Position numbers and translations under genes: made by a program. Source: an uncultured Pseudoteredinibacter sp. (lineage in GTDB: Bacteria > Pseudomonadota > Gammaproteobacteria > Pseudomonadales > Cellvibrionaceae). From it: a stretch of 64,000 bases of DNA. How positions within the stretch are numbered: position 1 is the first letter of the stretch; each line of letters begins with the position of its first letter. Below the pieces are notes generated by a model. That model was not told where the DNA came from and made no database searches. It saw only the letters and a program-made list of their open reading frames with translations. The DNA lies in assembly GCF_947500695.1 (NCBI RefSeq), contig NZ_CANMSS010000003.1:310001-374000 (forward strand), read 5' to 3'. Shown one piece after another: positions 52,765 to 62,540 of this stretch.

Positions 52765-55128
52765 TTAGAAACGCAAGGTACCTTGTACTGCTACAGAGCG
52801 AGGACGGTCGAAGAAGGCGTAGTATGCTGCACCAGCACCACCGGTTAAGGTAGTCGATAGTGGAGCTACGTTACCAAAGGTCACAACGTCTTCGTCAGTT
52901 AGGTTCTTACCGATTAGAGCTACTTCCCACTGGCCGTCTGCGGCGCCAAAGCCTACGCGTAGGTTAACTTTGGTGTAAGCTTCTTGAACCAAGTTTTGAT
53001 CTAGAGTTGGAGAGGCGAAGTACTCGTCGCTGTAGATCAAATCTAGGGTTGAATGCAATTCGAAATCTTCACCGATTGGCATTACGTGATCCAGGCTCAA
53101 GGTACCTTGTAGCTCAGGAGTGAACTCACGACGCTGACCAGAGAAGTCACACAGGCCTGGGTTGCTTGCACTGTTTGGCGTTACACCGAAAGCACACTGC
53201 CCATTCGGGAACTTGTCGTATTCGAAGTCTAGGTACGCAGCAGAACCGGTTAGGGTTAGGCCTTCAGATAGCAACCAGCGGCCATCCATTTCGATACCTT
53301 GGCTGGTTGCTTCACCGGCGTTGGTTACGTTAAAGCCTAAAGTACCATCAAACTGAGAAGTCTGAAGATCTTCGTATTCAGTGCGGAATAGAGCCACATT
53401 CAATTCAGCGGCGCCGTCGGCAAGAGTAAACTTACCACCAAGCTCGATGCTAGTAGCCTTCTCTTCTTCGTATTCGAATACGCCAGTCTTACCTGGGTTC
53501 AGGACAGGGCCGCCAGCAGTTACTACAGTTACACCGTACGCTGGATCTGGGTGGGCGTTTGAGCGAACGTCAAAACCGCCACCTTTAAAGCCAGTGGTAA
53601 AGGTTGCATAAAGCATAGCGTCGGCATTTACATCCCACTGAGCTGTCACTAGAGGAGTAAATGCGCCTTCGTCACGGCTATCACGTAGGGTGTCGTAAGG
53701 CTCGATAGCAAATGCCGAAAATAGAGTGTTTAGCAGTAAATCGTTAGAGCCAACATCTTGACCAGCGCTGTTGACATGGTATTGACGACGATCAGCTTCT
53801 TTATCTTCGGATGTGTATCGAGCACCGACGTTTAGGCGAAACTCGTCATTGATGTTCCAAGTTGCCTGAGCGAATACAGACCAAAGATCAGATTCTTGGT
53901 TGAAGGTACGCTGAGTGGCGATGTTAGCAAAGTTGGGATTTAAAGCACGCAACAAGCTATCACCTGGGACAGTAATAGAATCGTTAAAAGCTAGATCGGT
54001 AGACTGCCAAAACGCACCAGCGATCCAGTCAACAGTTTCGCCACCTGGAGAAGTAAAACGGATCTCTTGGCTCACCTGGTCAAAGTCTTCGCCAGATTGT
54101 GCGGTAAAGATGCTAGCACCAATAAAGTCACAGTCACAATCTTCTGAGTACTCATAAGCATTGTAGCCAGTGATGGCGTTTACGGTGATGTCACCAATGG
54201 CGTACTCGATATTCAGAGTCAGGTTTTCGGTTTCGTTATCACTGCTGTCGCCGTTTGATTGGCGGTTAAAGTCTTGAGTGGCATCCAGCACGTAGCTGCC
54301 ATTGCCTACAGCGGCGCTCGTGGCTGATACAGCAGCTGAGTATGGCACAGCACCAACTTCATTCACCAATTCTAAGAATCGGCCTTTAACATCAAAACTG
54401 CTCTTTTCAGCTTTTAGGTTAACGGTTAGGTCATCAGAGGCGTCCCAGCGAAGAGAGCCGCGTACAACACTCACATCCTCATCGGATTCGTCACGATTTA
54501 AGGTGGTGTTGGTGTAATAACCATCGATTTGACGATCCAAGATAGCTAAGCGGCCGCTTAGGGTGTCAGTTAATGGGCCAGAAAGAACCAGCTTAACATC
54601 ACGTTCACCGTGATCTGGTTCGTACAATGCTGTTACCGAGCCCTCGAAATCATCAGTTGGCTTGGCAGTTGTCATAGAAACTGCACCTGCAATCGAGTTC
54701 TTACCGAATAGGATCGACTGAGGGCCGCGTAGAATTTCTACACGCTCCATATCAAACATAGGTGCACGGGTTAGCTGTGCACGGCCGTAGTAGATGCCAT
54801 CTACATACTGGCCTACAGACTGTTCGAAGCCTTGGTTGATACCAGAACTGATACCGCGAATACCAATAATAGTACCGATACCAGTTTGGTTGAATGTTAG
54901 GTTGGGAACGTAAGCAGTCATATCCTCAAGGGTATTGATGCCGGCCTCGTTCATTTTTTCACCCGCTACCGCGTTAACGGAAATGGGTACATCCATCAAG
55001 CTCTGCTCACGCTTTTGGGCGGTAACTACCACTTCTTCAAGGGCAAGTTGTGCGAGAGAGGGCATGGCTGAAGCGGCTGCTATTGCGCCGATGGCAACAC
55101 TTAGAGTGCGTTGTCTAATAGATTTCAT
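52765..55128 (-). CDS. TonB-dependent outer-membrane receptor
   Basis: A 787-residue TonB-dependent receptor. Signal peptide (about 1-26), TonB box LEEVVVTAQKREQSLMDVPI, plug domain (IGIRGISSGINQGFEQSVGQYVDGIYYGRAQL), then a 22-strand-type barrel ending in an aromatic (VQGTLRF). The plug loop MERVEILRGPQSILFGKNSIAGAV is near the family norm. This receptor group (BfrA/CirA-like) is common in marine gammaproteobacteria and imports siderophores, glycans or other large ligands; none can be assigned. AGGAG precedes the ATG. A palindrome lies in the promoter region. Confidence 0.95.
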   Translation of the reverse strand: MKSIRQRTLSVAIGAIAAASAMPSLAQLALEEVVVTAQKREQSLMDVPISVNAVAGEKMNEAGINTLEDMTAYVPNLTFNQTGIGTIIGIRGISSGINQGFEQSVGQYVDGIYYGRAQLTRAPMFDMERVEILRGPQSILFGKNSIAGAVSMTTAKPTDDFEGSVTALYEPDHGERDVKLVLSGPLTDTLSGRLAILDRQIDGYYTNTTLNRDESDEDVSVVRGSLRWDASDDLTVNLKAEKSSFDVKGRFLELVNEVGAVPYSAAVSATSAAVGNGSYVLDATQDFNRQSNGDSSDNETENLTLNIEYAIGDITVNAITGYNAYEYSEDCDCDFIGASIFTAQSGEDFDQVSQEIRFTSPGGETVDWIAGAFWQSTDLAFNDSITVPGDSLLRALNPNFANIATQRTFNQESDLWSVFAQATWNINDEFRLNVGARYTSEDKEADRRQYHVNSAGQDVGSNDLLLNTLFSAFAIEPYDTLRDSRDEGAFTPLVTAQWDVNADAMLYATFTTGFKGGGFDVRSNAHPDPAYGVTVVTAGGPVLNPGKTGVFEYEEEKATSIELGGKFTLADGAAELNVALFRTEYEDLQTSQFDGTLGFNVTNAGEATSQGIEMDGRWLLSEGLTLTGSAAYLDFEYDKFPNGQCAFGVTPNSASNPGLCDFSGQRREFTPELQGTLSLDHVMPIGEDFELHSTLDLIYSDEYFASPTLDQNLVQEAYTKVNLRVGFGAADGQWEVALIGKNLTDEDVVTFGNVAPLSTTLTGGAGAAYYAFFDRPRSVAVQGTLRF

Positions 55129-55435
55129 CAGTCGATCTCCTGTGATGAGCGGGTATTTGCTGCTCAGACTTATATAGGTTGTCTGTTACAGCTACTATTT
55201 ATAGTAGTTTTTACAGTGTTGTGCCTAAGCTTTTGTTTTTGTTGTTATATGTCGATCGTTCACGACTTTTAGGCATCGCGAACCATATACTATTTAGGCT
55301 GAATAGCCAACAGGGTTGGCCAATTTGTCCACCAATGACACCGATTTAGAATCTTTTTGTCAATTGCATAAACGAACTCTATTATTGTGTGGGCTTTCTG
55401 GCTTGTAAACGATAAAAATGTAAAGATCATAAAGC
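55129..55435. other. Intergenic region, TonB receptor / rnpB
   Basis: About 310 bp with no gene. The one clear feature is a perfect palindrome CTACTAT-TT-ATAGTAG (55192-55207), 64-79 bp before the TonB receptor ATG, which may be an operator. I did not find a Fur box. The rnpB promoter begins at 55436. Confidence 0.5.
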
Positions 55436-55464
55436 TTGCAAGTGGTGTATTGAATCGCTATTGT
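55436..55464 (+). promoter_or_regulatory. Promoter of rnpB
   Basis: TTGCAA (55436-55441) and TATTGT (55459-55464), 17 bp apart, predict a start at about 55471-55473, where the RNase P RNA begins. Confidence 0.7.
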
Positions 55465-55472
55465 TGCCCCTG

Positions 55473-55823
55473 TCAAAGGTGGCTGGGCAGTCGCTCTTCT
55501 TATATAAGGAGGGAGGAAAGTCCGGGCTCCAAAGGGTAGAGTGCCAGGTAACGCCTGGGGGGCGAAAGCCTACGGAAAGTGCAGCAGAAAGGAAACCGCC
55601 TAAGCCGTTCGCGGCCGGTAAGGTTGAAAAGGTGCGGTAAGAGCGCACCGCGCAGCTGGTAACAGTCTGTGGCGATGGTAAACCCCACTCGGAGCAAGAC
55701 CAAATAGGAATCCTATAGGCGTGACCCGCGCTGGATTCGGGTAGGTCGCTTGAGGTGTTTGGTGACAAGCATCCCAGATGAATGACTGTTCACGACAGAA
55801 CCCGGCTTATAGGCCGCCTTTGA
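55473..55823 (+). ncRNA. rnpB: RNase P RNA (class A)
   Basis: The catalytic RNA of ribonuclease P, which trims the 5' leader of tRNA precursors. Conserved landmarks include GAGGAAAGTCCGGGCTCC (CR I), the GCCAGGTAACGCCTGGGGGG helix, GGTAAGAGCGCACCGCG with CTGGTAACAG, AGCAAGACCAAATAGG, and at the 3' end GATGAATGACTGTTCACGACAGAACCCGGCTTAT. The ends are set by pairing of TCAAAGGTGGC (55473) with GCCGCCTTTGA (55813-55823). It is slightly shorter than the E. coli RNA, the P12 and P3 regions being compact. Confidence 0.97.
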
Positions 55824-55879
55824 CTTATTTTCCCTTCGCCAATCTTGGCATTATTTTGGAATTCATTGAGCTCTTCTTT

Positions 55880-55906
55880 CAAACTTAAAGTATTACTTTA
55901 AGTTTG
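55880..55906. repeat. Perfect AT-rich palindrome downstream of rnpB
   Basis: CAAACTTAAAGTA and TACTTTAAGTTTG are perfect 13-bp arms separated by one base, 56 bp after the RNase P RNA. A short CGCT-TT-AGCG hairpin with a T-rich tail follows. It may form part of the rnpB terminator region or bind a dimeric protein. Confidence 0.6.
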
Positions 55907-56024
55907 CGCTTTAGCGTGTTGTTTTTTCTTGATTTTTGATGTTTTCAGTTGCAGGGAAACCTCCAGTTCTTAACAAGTTTCTCGAAGATCGCTGCAATAT
56001 CCCTGATTTTAAACGCTTTTTACC

Positions 56025-56052
56025 TTGACTTTGCCTAGTTCAGATTTATAGT
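56025..56052 (+). promoter_or_regulatory. Promoter of the mraZ/dcw operon
   Basis: TTGACT (56025-56030) and TATAGT (56047-56052), spaced 16 bp, would start transcription near 56059, just before the MraZ-type repeats. Confidence 0.65.
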
Positions 56053-56060
56053 GTAGCTAT

Positions 56061-56115
56061 GTGGAAAAAAGTGGAGATTTGTGTTTTTTCTAGATTCCGG
56101 GTGGAGTTTGGTGGA
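56061..56115 (+). promoter_or_regulatory. MraZ operator: GTGGA direct repeats in 10-bp phase
   Basis: GTGGA occurs at 56061, 56071, 56101 and 56111, with a partial copy GTGTT at 56081: exact 10-bp steps with one gap. MraZ binds such GTGG-type repeats (GTGGG in E. coli) and represses its own operon. The array sits right after the predicted -10 element. Confidence 0.75.
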
Positions 56116-56150
56116 GCAAATGTCCCAAAACGAGCAAACGGTAGCACTCA

Positions 56151-56594
56151 GTGTATCAAGGTGGTCACGCAATCAATATGGACGCGAAGGGGCGTCTGGC
56201 GATTCCAACAAGTCTTCGCGGCTCGTTGGTAGAGGCCTGTGCGGGACGATTAGTGATCACCGCAAATACTGAAGAGCGCTGTCTGTTGGTTTATCCAGAG
56301 CCGCAGTGGCTGCAAATTCTTCCTCAGATTGAAAATCTTCCTAGCTTTAACAAGGTTTCCGCTCGCGCTAAGCGCTTGCTGATCGGTTATGCCACAGCTG
56401 TGGAAATGGATCCTGCTAATGGTCGTATCTCTATTCCGGGGCCATTACGTAAATACGCCAATTTAGAGAAAGAGTTAATGCTGGTAGGGCAGGGGAAAAA
56501 ATTTGAATTGTGGAGCGAGGCTGGTTGGTCAGCTCTATTGGATGAGGCGGTTGATGATGAGATTCCGCCTGAAATGCAAACGCTTTCGCTGTAG
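56151..56594 (+). CDS. mraZ: Transcriptional regulator MraZ
   Basis: A 147-residue AbrB-like DNA-binding protein that represses the dcw operon. It opens [22 protein letters not shown] and has [12 protein letters not shown], a second [17 protein letters not shown] repeat and [14 protein letters not shown], as in the family. The GTG start at 56151 is fixed by homology, since no clear ribosome site precedes it. First gene of the cluster, 11 bp ahead of rsmH. Confidence 0.95.
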   Translation: MYQGGHAINMDAKGRLAIPTSLRGSLVEACAGRLVITANTEERCLLVYPEPQWLQILPQIENLPSFNKVSARAKRLLIGYATAVEMDPANGRISIPGPLRKYANLEKELMLVGQGKKFELWSEAGWSALLDEAVDDEIPPEMQTLSL

Positions 56595-56605
56595 GTGCTG
56601 AGCTA

Positions 56606-57535
56606 ATGAGTAATTCACCACATTACAGTGTTCTGCTAGATGAAGCGGTCAACCATCTATTGATTGATAAAGATGGTTTTTATATTGACGGTACTTTTGG
56701 TCGCGGTGGCCACAGTGCATTGGTACTCAACTCCTTAGGGCAGAATGGTCATTTGATGGCCATCGATAAAGATCCTGATGCGATTGCAGTAGCACATGAA
56801 AAGTTTGCCGAAGAAAAACGATTTGAAATTGCGCATGGTTCATTTGCGCAAATGCAAGAATTTGTCGCAGAGCGCGGCAAGACAGGGTTGGTTGACGGCA
56901 TATTGTTAGATTTGGGGGTGTCGTCGCCACAGCTGGATGAAGCCGAACGGGGGTTTAGTTTCATGCAGGATGGTCCGCTGGATATGCGCATGAATAGTAG
57001 TGCGGGTATGACAGCGGCCGATTGGGTGAATTCTGCTGAGGAGACAGAAATTGCCCGAGTATTAAAGGGGTATGGAGAAGAGCGCTTCGCTAAGCGAATC
57101 GCCCGCGCCATTGTAGAGTCCAGACAAGCCAAGACCATTACTCGGACTCTGCAATTGGCGCGCATCGTTGCTGATGCAAATCCAGCTTGGGAGAAGGGTA
57201 AAAATCCAGCTACTCGAGCGTTTCAAGGCATACGTATTCATATCAATAATGAATTGGCGGACCTTGAAGCGGTGCTTGACCAGAGTTTGAGCATTCTCAA
57301 GCCAGGTGGGCGCTTGGTGGTTATTAGTTTCCACTCCTTAGAAGACCGTTTAGTTAAACGTTTTATTCGGCGTCAGGAAAAGGGGCAGGAGTTGCCGCCT
57401 GGCTTGCCAGTTACTGAAGATCAATTAGATAAAACAATGCGTAGCGTTGGCAAGGCTATGAAAGCCGATGCCGGTGAGCTGGCAGAAAATATTCGCTCAC
57501 GCAGCGCTGTGATGCGCGTGGCAGAAAAGCTTTAA
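56606..57535 (+). CDS. rsmH: 16S rRNA (cytosine1402-N4)-methyltransferase RsmH
   Basis: A 309-residue methyltransferase that makes N4-methylcytosine at C1402 of 16S rRNA, the same nucleotide that RsmI modifies. [102 protein letters not shown] and [16 protein letters not shown] are all near consensus. Between mraZ and ftsL. Confidence 0.98.
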   Translation: MSNSPHYSVLLDEAVNHLLIDKDGFYIDGTFGRGGHSALVLNSLGQNGHLMAIDKDPDAIAVAHEKFAEEKRFEIAHGSFAQMQEFVAERGKTGLVDGILLDLGVSSPQLDEAERGFSFMQDGPLDMRMNSSAGMTAADWVNSAEETEIARVLKGYGEERFAKRIARAIVESRQAKTITRTLQLARIVADANPAWEKGKNPATRAFQGIRIHINNELADLEAVLDQSLSILKPGGRLVVISFHSLEDRLVKRFIRRQEKGQELPPGLPVTEDQLDKTMRSVGKAMKADAGELAENIRSRSAVMRVAEKL

Positions 57536-57550
57536 AGGCAGGGAATTGAG

Positions 57551-57838
57551 GTGGCAGAATCGGGGGAATTTCAGTGGCGTTGGCCGTTGATCATGGCGTT
57601 GCTATGGTTGCTGGTGATGCTATCTGCTATCGCAGTCGTCGATAGTACCCATAAAAGCCGCATTAAGTTGAATCAGCTCGAGCTTGCTAAGCGTATGACC
57701 AATGGTTATCAGGTCGCTTGGGGGCAGTATCTGCTCGAGCAAAGTACTTTGGCCAGTTATAACCGAGTTGAAACAACAGCTAAAAAACAATTGAAAATGA
57801 AAGCACCAGCTGCCAATGAGCTGGTCATTATTAAATAA
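57551..57838 (+). CDS. ftsL: Cell division protein FtsL
   Basis: A 95-residue bitopic division protein that, with FtsB and FtsQ, recruits and activates FtsWI. One helix (about 9-31, WPLIMALLWLLVMLSAIAVVDS) is followed by a periplasmic coiled coil (HKSRIKLNQLELAKRMTNGYQVAWGQYLLEQSTL). GTG start (GTGGCAGAATC) with GAGG before it. The position between rsmH and ftsI is diagnostic. Confidence 0.93.
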   Translation: MAESGEFQWRWPLIMALLWLLVMLSAIAVVDSTHKSRIKLNQLELAKRMTNGYQVAWGQYLLEQSTLASYNRVETTAKKQLKMKAPAANELVIIK

Positions 57839-57862
57839 CAAAACAGCACGATTGAGATAGCG

Positions 57863-59632
57863 GTGAATAAAAAAGTCACAACATCAAAGCGCAAGCAGGC
57901 GCCCGCCAAGGGTAAGGGCCTGGCTATAGCGATGTTGGCAAAATGGCGTTTTCACTTCACCGTTGCCGTTATTGCGCTATTGCTACTTGCATTGATGTGG
58001 CACTTGGCGTTCCTACAGGTGGTTCCGGGTAATGAGCGCGGCTATGAGTTTTTGCAAGGTCAAGGTAATGCACGGACTATTCGACATGAAACGATTAATG
58101 CTTATCGCGGCTTAATTACCGATCGCAATGGTGAGCCTTTGGCAGTGAGCTCGCCGGTAACTTCGGTGTGGGCAAATCCTAAGCTTTTCAAAAACGATGA
58201 TGGCCAATTGCGTGCGGTGGCTAAAGCTTTAGGCCTGAAGCAGTCAGAGTTGGCTGCAAAATTTGATCGATTTGCCAATAAAGAATTTATGTATCTAAAG
58301 CGTCACTTGCCGCCACATAAAGCTGAAGCTGTTATGGCCTTGGGTGTTGATGGGGTTTACGCAACGACTGAGTATCAACGTTTTTACCCTGCGGCAGAAG
58401 TAGCTTCTCACTTAGTTGGCTTTGTTGATGTTGAAGGTAAGGGGCAGGAAGGTTTGGAGTTGGCCTATGATCATTGGCTTAAGGGTGAGGCGGGCGCTAA
58501 ACGTGTTATTAAGGATTTAAAAGGGCGCGTTATTAAAGATGCAGGTTTGATTCGAGCTGCTCTGTCCGGGAAGGATGTACGTTTAAGTATTGATTTGCGT
58601 TTGCAATATATGGCGCATCGCGAACTGAAAACCGCCTTAAAAGCTTACAAGGCAAAATCGGGCTCTGTGGTTATTTTGGACGTGGCAAGCTCTGAAGTTT
58701 TGGCTATGGTCAATCAGCCATCGTACAACCCCAATAATCGCAGCAAGATTAAGGCTAAGCAGTTACGTAATAGAGCGCTGACCGATCAATATGAGCCTGG
58801 TTCGACCATGAAGCCTTTAACCATTCTGGCGGCATTGGAAACGGGTAAGTTTTCAAAAGATACGGTGGTTGATACCAACCCTGGCTATGTTCGAGTACCA
58901 GGAAAAACCTTTGTCGATCCAGTTAATTACGGTGAAATAAATCTAGAGCGAATTCTCACCAAATCAAGTCAGGTTGGAATTGTTAAGTTGGCCTTGCAAA
59001 TGGAGCCTGAAACCATACGGGATATATATCAGCGCTTCGGCCTGGGTGCGGTCACGGGAACAGGTTTTCCTGGTGAGCGTACAGGAACTTTACCGAATCG
59101 ACCTAAATGGCATGTTACCGAGCATGCCAATTTTTCTTTTGGTTATGGCATGAGTTTAACCGCCGCGCAGCTAGCTCAAGCTTACAATGTTATCGCCAAT
59201 GACGGGACTTTCCGTCCTGTATCGATTTTGCATCATCAAGAGGGTGTCGAAAGTCATCAGGTTGCTGATCCCGCTTTGGTAAAGCAGGTGCGTAAAATGT
59301 TGAGTACAGTGCCAGAAAAAGAAGGCACTGGTAAGCTCGCCCAAATTACCGATTACCCAGTTGCTGGAAAAACGGGAACCGTTCACAAGCTAGGCTCAAA
59401 AGGTTACGCCGAAAATCGCTATATGTCTTTGTTTGCCGGTATGGCTCCTGCGGATGCGCCGGAGATTGTGGCCGTGGTCATGATTAATGAGCCGGGTACT
59501 CAGGCTTACTCAGGCGGTAAGGTGGCAGCCCCTGTTTTTTCTCGGGTTGCGGAATCTGCGCTACGTTTATTGCGTGTTCCTCCAAGAGTGAGCGATAGCT
59601 CGCAAGTCGCTATGGTTGGGGGTATGCAATGA
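57863..59632 (+). CDS. ftsI: Septal peptidoglycan transpeptidase FtsI (PBP3)
   Basis: A 589-residue class B penicillin-binding protein that cross-links septal peptidoglycan. One TM helix (about 35-55) follows a basic N-terminus, then the non-catalytic pedestal and the transpeptidase domain. The SxxK motif is Ser314-Lys317 (GSTMKPL) and KTG is 503-505 (AGKTGT). At the SxN position the sequence is Ser368-Ser369-Gln370 (KSSQVG), Gln instead of the usual Asn. Its last codons overlap murE by 4 bp. Confidence 0.97.
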   Translation: MNKKVTTSKRKQAPAKGKGLAIAMLAKWRFHFTVAVIALLLLALMWHLAFLQVVPGNERGYEFLQGQGNARTIRHETINAYRGLITDRNGEPLAVSSPVTSVWANPKLFKNDDGQLRAVAKALGLKQSELAAKFDRFANKEFMYLKRHLPPHKAEAVMALGVDGVYATTEYQRFYPAAEVASHLVGFVDVEGKGQEGLELAYDHWLKGEAGAKRVIKDLKGRVIKDAGLIRAALSGKDVRLSIDLRLQYMAHRELKTALKAYKAKSGSVVILDVASSEVLAMVNQPSYNPNNRSKIKAKQLRNRALTDQYEPGSTMKPLTILAALETGKFSKDTVVDTNPGYVRVPGKTFVDPVNYGEINLERILTKSSQVGIVKLALQMEPETIRDIYQRFGLGAVTGTGFPGERTGTLPNRPKWHVTEHANFSFGYGMSLTAAQLAQAYNVIANDGTFRPVSILHHQEGVESHQVADPALVKQVRKMLSTVPEKEGTGKLAQITDYPVAGKTGTVHKLGSKGYAENRYMSLFAGMAPADAPEIVAVVMINEPGTQAYSGGKVAAPVFSRVAESALRLLRVPPRVSDSSQVAMVGGMQ

Positions 59633-61161
59633 GTACTTCCAATTACTGCAGTTTGCAGCATTTGTTGTCGGGCTTAGATATTGATGCTGCTGAGCACAAA
59701 GATTTGCATTTATCTGGCTTGCAACAGGACAGCCGAAAAGTAAGAAAAGGCAATTGTTTTATCGCTGTGACGGGTTTGGAAACCGATGGTCGTCGCTTTA
59801 TCGATAAGGCCATTAAAGCTGGAGCAGTCGCTGTACTGCAAGAAGCGGATGGCGAGGATCATGGCGCAATTTCTAGTCGCCAGGGTGTGCCTGTTGTTTC
59901 GATAAAAGCTCTGCTTCACAAAATGAGTCGAATTGCTGCGAACTTTTATGCCGAACCCAGTACAGCTTTATCGGTTGTTGGTTTTACGGGAACTAATGGT
60001 AAGACCAGTTGCACTCAGCTTTTTGCACAGTTGCAGGCATTGTTGGGTCAGCGTGCTGCGATGCTTGGGACTATGGGTTATGGCGAAGTTGATCGCAAGG
60101 CTAAAATGACTTTGCAAGACACGGGTATGACCACCCCTGATGCTATTCGAGCCCAAGCGATTTTGGCAGAGCTGCGTGAGGCGGGAATGCAGTCAGTCGC
60201 TATGGAGGTTTCATCACACAGCTTGATGCAGGGGCGTGTTGCTGCTGTAGATTTTGATATTGCGGTGTTTACCAATCTCAGTCGCGATCATCTTGATTAT
60301 CACGGCAGCATGGCAGCTTACGCTAAAGCCAAAGCGAAGTTGTTTACTTTCAAGGGTTTGTCAGCCGCGGTATTAAACCTTGATGATGAATACGGTGAAA
60401 TTTTTGCGCATGTATTAAAAGCATCTGGTCTAAAAACGCTAACTTATAGCTGTACCAATCAATTTGCCGACATTTATTGTGAGTCGGCCGAATATCACTC
60501 CGAAGGTATGACATTAAGGCTCATTAGTCCTTGGGGTAGAGTTGAATTACAAACTCAGTTACTGGGTGGCTTTAATGTGAGCAACCTATTGGCGGTGATG
60601 GCTGCTGCAATTGCTAAGGGTTATAGCTGGGAAAGTTTGTGTGAGCTATTGCCTGAGTTGTGTGCTGTTAAAGGTCGTTTAGAAACTTTTAATCATGCCG
60701 GCATTACTGTAGTCGTAGATTACGCTCACACCCCAGATGCTCTTGAGAAAGCCCTGTTGGGAGTTCGTCAGCATTGTAGTGGTCGACTGCAGTGTGTATT
60801 TGGGTGCGGTGGTGATCGAGATAGAGGCAAGCGCCCACAAATGGGAGCTATTGCTGCTCGATTGGCTGATTCTATTTGGGTGACCAGTGATAACCCACGC
60901 AATGAAGACCCTCGGCGAATTCTTGATGATATTCAGGCGGGCATCGATGCCTCAGCAATCGAGTCGCAAATGGTTATTGATCGAAAGTCTGCCATCGAGC
61001 AGGCCATCGCTAGTGCCGTTGATGGTGATTGCGTCCTTATTGCAGGCAAGGGGCATGAAGATTATCAAATCGTTAAGGGCGAAAAGCTTTGGTTTGATGA
61101 CCGGGTCATTGCCGAGAAATTTCTGCAAGAAAAACAGTTTCAGCAAGGAGGGGTACAGTAA
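59629..61161 (+). CDS. murE: UDP-MurNAc-tripeptide synthetase MurE (meso-DAP adding)
   Basis: A 510-residue ATP-dependent ligase that adds meso-diaminopimelate to UDP-MurNAc-L-Ala-D-Glu. LSGLQQDSRKVRKGNCFIAV, the P-loop GFTGTNGKTSCTQ, MEVSSHSL, VVDYAHTPDALEKALL and CGGDRDRGKRPQMG are visible. SDNPRNEDP is the DNPR motif for meso-DAP, so the wall is the usual DAP type. Confidence 0.98.
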   Translation: MSTSNYCSLQHLLSGLDIDAAEHKDLHLSGLQQDSRKVRKGNCFIAVTGLETDGRRFIDKAIKAGAVAVLQEADGEDHGAISSRQGVPVVSIKALLHKMSRIAANFYAEPSTALSVVGFTGTNGKTSCTQLFAQLQALLGQRAAMLGTMGYGEVDRKAKMTLQDTGMTTPDAIRAQAILAELREAGMQSVAMEVSSHSLMQGRVAAVDFDIAVFTNLSRDHLDYHGSMAAYAKAKAKLFTFKGLSAAVLNLDDEYGEIFAHVLKASGLKTLTYSCTNQFADIYCESAEYHSEGMTLRLISPWGRVELQTQLLGGFNVSNLLAVMAAAIAKGYSWESLCELLPELCAVKGRLETFNHAGITVVVDYAHTPDALEKALLGVRQHCSGRLQCVFGCGGDRDRGKRPQMGAIAARLADSIWVTSDNPRNEDPRRILDDIQAGIDASAIESQMVIDRKSAIEQAIASAVDGDCVLIAGKGHEDYQIVKGEKLWFDDRVIAEKFLQEKQFQQGGVQ

Positions 61162-62540
61162 TGTTTCCTCTTGGCTTACAAAAGATAGCGGCTGCTTTGG
61201 CCTTGGATATTGATAGTGAAATTTCAATTGAAGGCTTGAGCACAGATAGCCGTAAAGTGTCCGCCGGAGATATTTTTGTTGCCCTTAAGGGTGAGAATTT
61301 CGATGGTCATCAATTTTTGGAAAAAGCTCAGGCGCAAGGCGCCATTGCAGCCATAGTTGAGGAGCAGCAGGCTGCTATTGAGATTCCCCAGCTAGTGGTT
61401 CCGGATTGCTATGCTGCCTTGGCGTCAATTGCGCAAATGTTTCGTCAGTCTTTTCGCGGTCCGGTAGTTGGTATTACTGGCAGTAGCGGAAAGACCACTG
61501 TCAAACAAATGTTGGCTAACATCTTTTCATTGCTCGGGCCAACTTTGGCAACCAAAGGTAATCTGAATAACCATATCGGAGTGCCTTTAACGCTATTTGA
61601 TTTGCAGGCCGACACTGAGTATGCAGTTATTGAAATGGGTGCAAGCGGCCCTGGTGAAATTGCTTATCTCAGCTCAATTGCTAAGCCCACTGTTGTGATG
61701 GTGAACAATGTTATGGCAGCGCATCTAGAGGGCTTTGGTAGTCTGGATGGTGTGGCAATGGCCAAAGGTGAAATTTACCAAGGCTTGGCTGAGTCTGCTA
61801 AAGCGATCATTAATGAAGATTGTGAATACGCCGATCGCTGGGCAGGTGGTTTAGCAGAGTCACAGGTCGTTCGTTACAGTACTGATTCTGTGCAGGCCGA
61901 TATCTACGCGAGCAATATCGAATTGTTAACCGATGCTTGTTATGCCTTTGATTTAACAACTCCCATTGCAACACAAAGAGTGCAGCTGGCAATGCCTGGC
62001 CGTCACAATGTTGCCAATGCTTTGGCGGCAGCAAGCTGTGCCTATGCTTGCTCTGTGTCGCTGGAAACTATCGTGCAAGGTTTGTCTTCGGCGAAAAATG
62101 CTGCGGGCAGAATGCAGCGCTTTGAGCATTCTACGGGCGCTCAAATTATTGATGATAGCTATAACGCCAATCCAGGATCAGTTCAGGCCGCAATCGATAT
62201 GCTAGCCGATCAGGAAGGGAGAACGATTTTGGTTTTGGGTGATATGGGCGAGTTGGGGCCTGAAGAGAAAAAACTTCATAGAAAGGTTGGTCAGTATGCA
62301 CAGGATAAGGCTATCTCAGCTTTGTTCTGTGTTGGCGATTTGTCAAAGCATGCTGCTAGCAAATGTAGTGCCGGAAAGCACTTTCAAGATAAGCGCAGTT
62401 TGATTGAAGAATTAAAATCAGAATTATCGAGCTCTTGCACAGTGCTTGTTAAAGGTTCGCGTAGTGCGGCAATGGAAGAGGTTGTACAGGCTCTGATGTC
62501 TGCTGCCGAAAATAATAAATCCCCGGGGGTGTCATGTTAG
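61161..62540 (+). CDS. murF: UDP-MurNAc-pentapeptide synthetase MurF
   Basis: A 459-residue ligase that adds D-Ala-D-Ala to the UDP-MurNAc tripeptide. [95 protein letters not shown] and [17 protein letters not shown] are characteristic. AAGGAGG precedes the ATG. It overlaps murE by one base and mraY by 7 bp. Confidence 0.98.
   Translation: MFPLGLQKIAAALALDIDSEISIEGLSTDSRKVSAGDIFVALKGENFDGHQFLEKAQAQGAIAAIVEEQQAAIEIPQLVVPDCYAALASIAQMFRQSFRGPVVGITGSSGKTTVKQMLANIFSLLGPTLATKGNLNNHIGVPLTLFDLQADTEYAVIEMGASGPGEIAYLSSIAKPTVVMVNNVMAAHLEGFGSLDGVAMAKGEIYQGLAESAKAIINEDCEYADRWAGGLAESQVVRYSTDSVQADIYASNIELLTDACYAFDLTTPIATQRVQLAMPGRHNVANALAAASCAYACSVSLETIVQGLSSAKNAAGRMQRFEHSTGAQIIDDSYNANPGSVQAAIDMLADQEGRTILVLGDMGELGPEEKKLHRKVGQYAQDKAISALFCVGDLSKHAASKCSAGKHFQDKRSLIEELKSELSSSCTVLVKGSRSAAMEEVVQALMSAAENNKSPGVSC

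Noticed and set aside
55427..55768. Open frames on the minus strand over 55.4-55.8 kb
   Set aside because: They lie antisense to the RNase P RNA, which explains the conservation of the sequence.
56081..56272. 63-codon plus-strand frame in the mraZ leader
   Set aside because: It overlaps the MraZ boxes and the start of mraZ in another frame; operator and mraZ account for the sequence.
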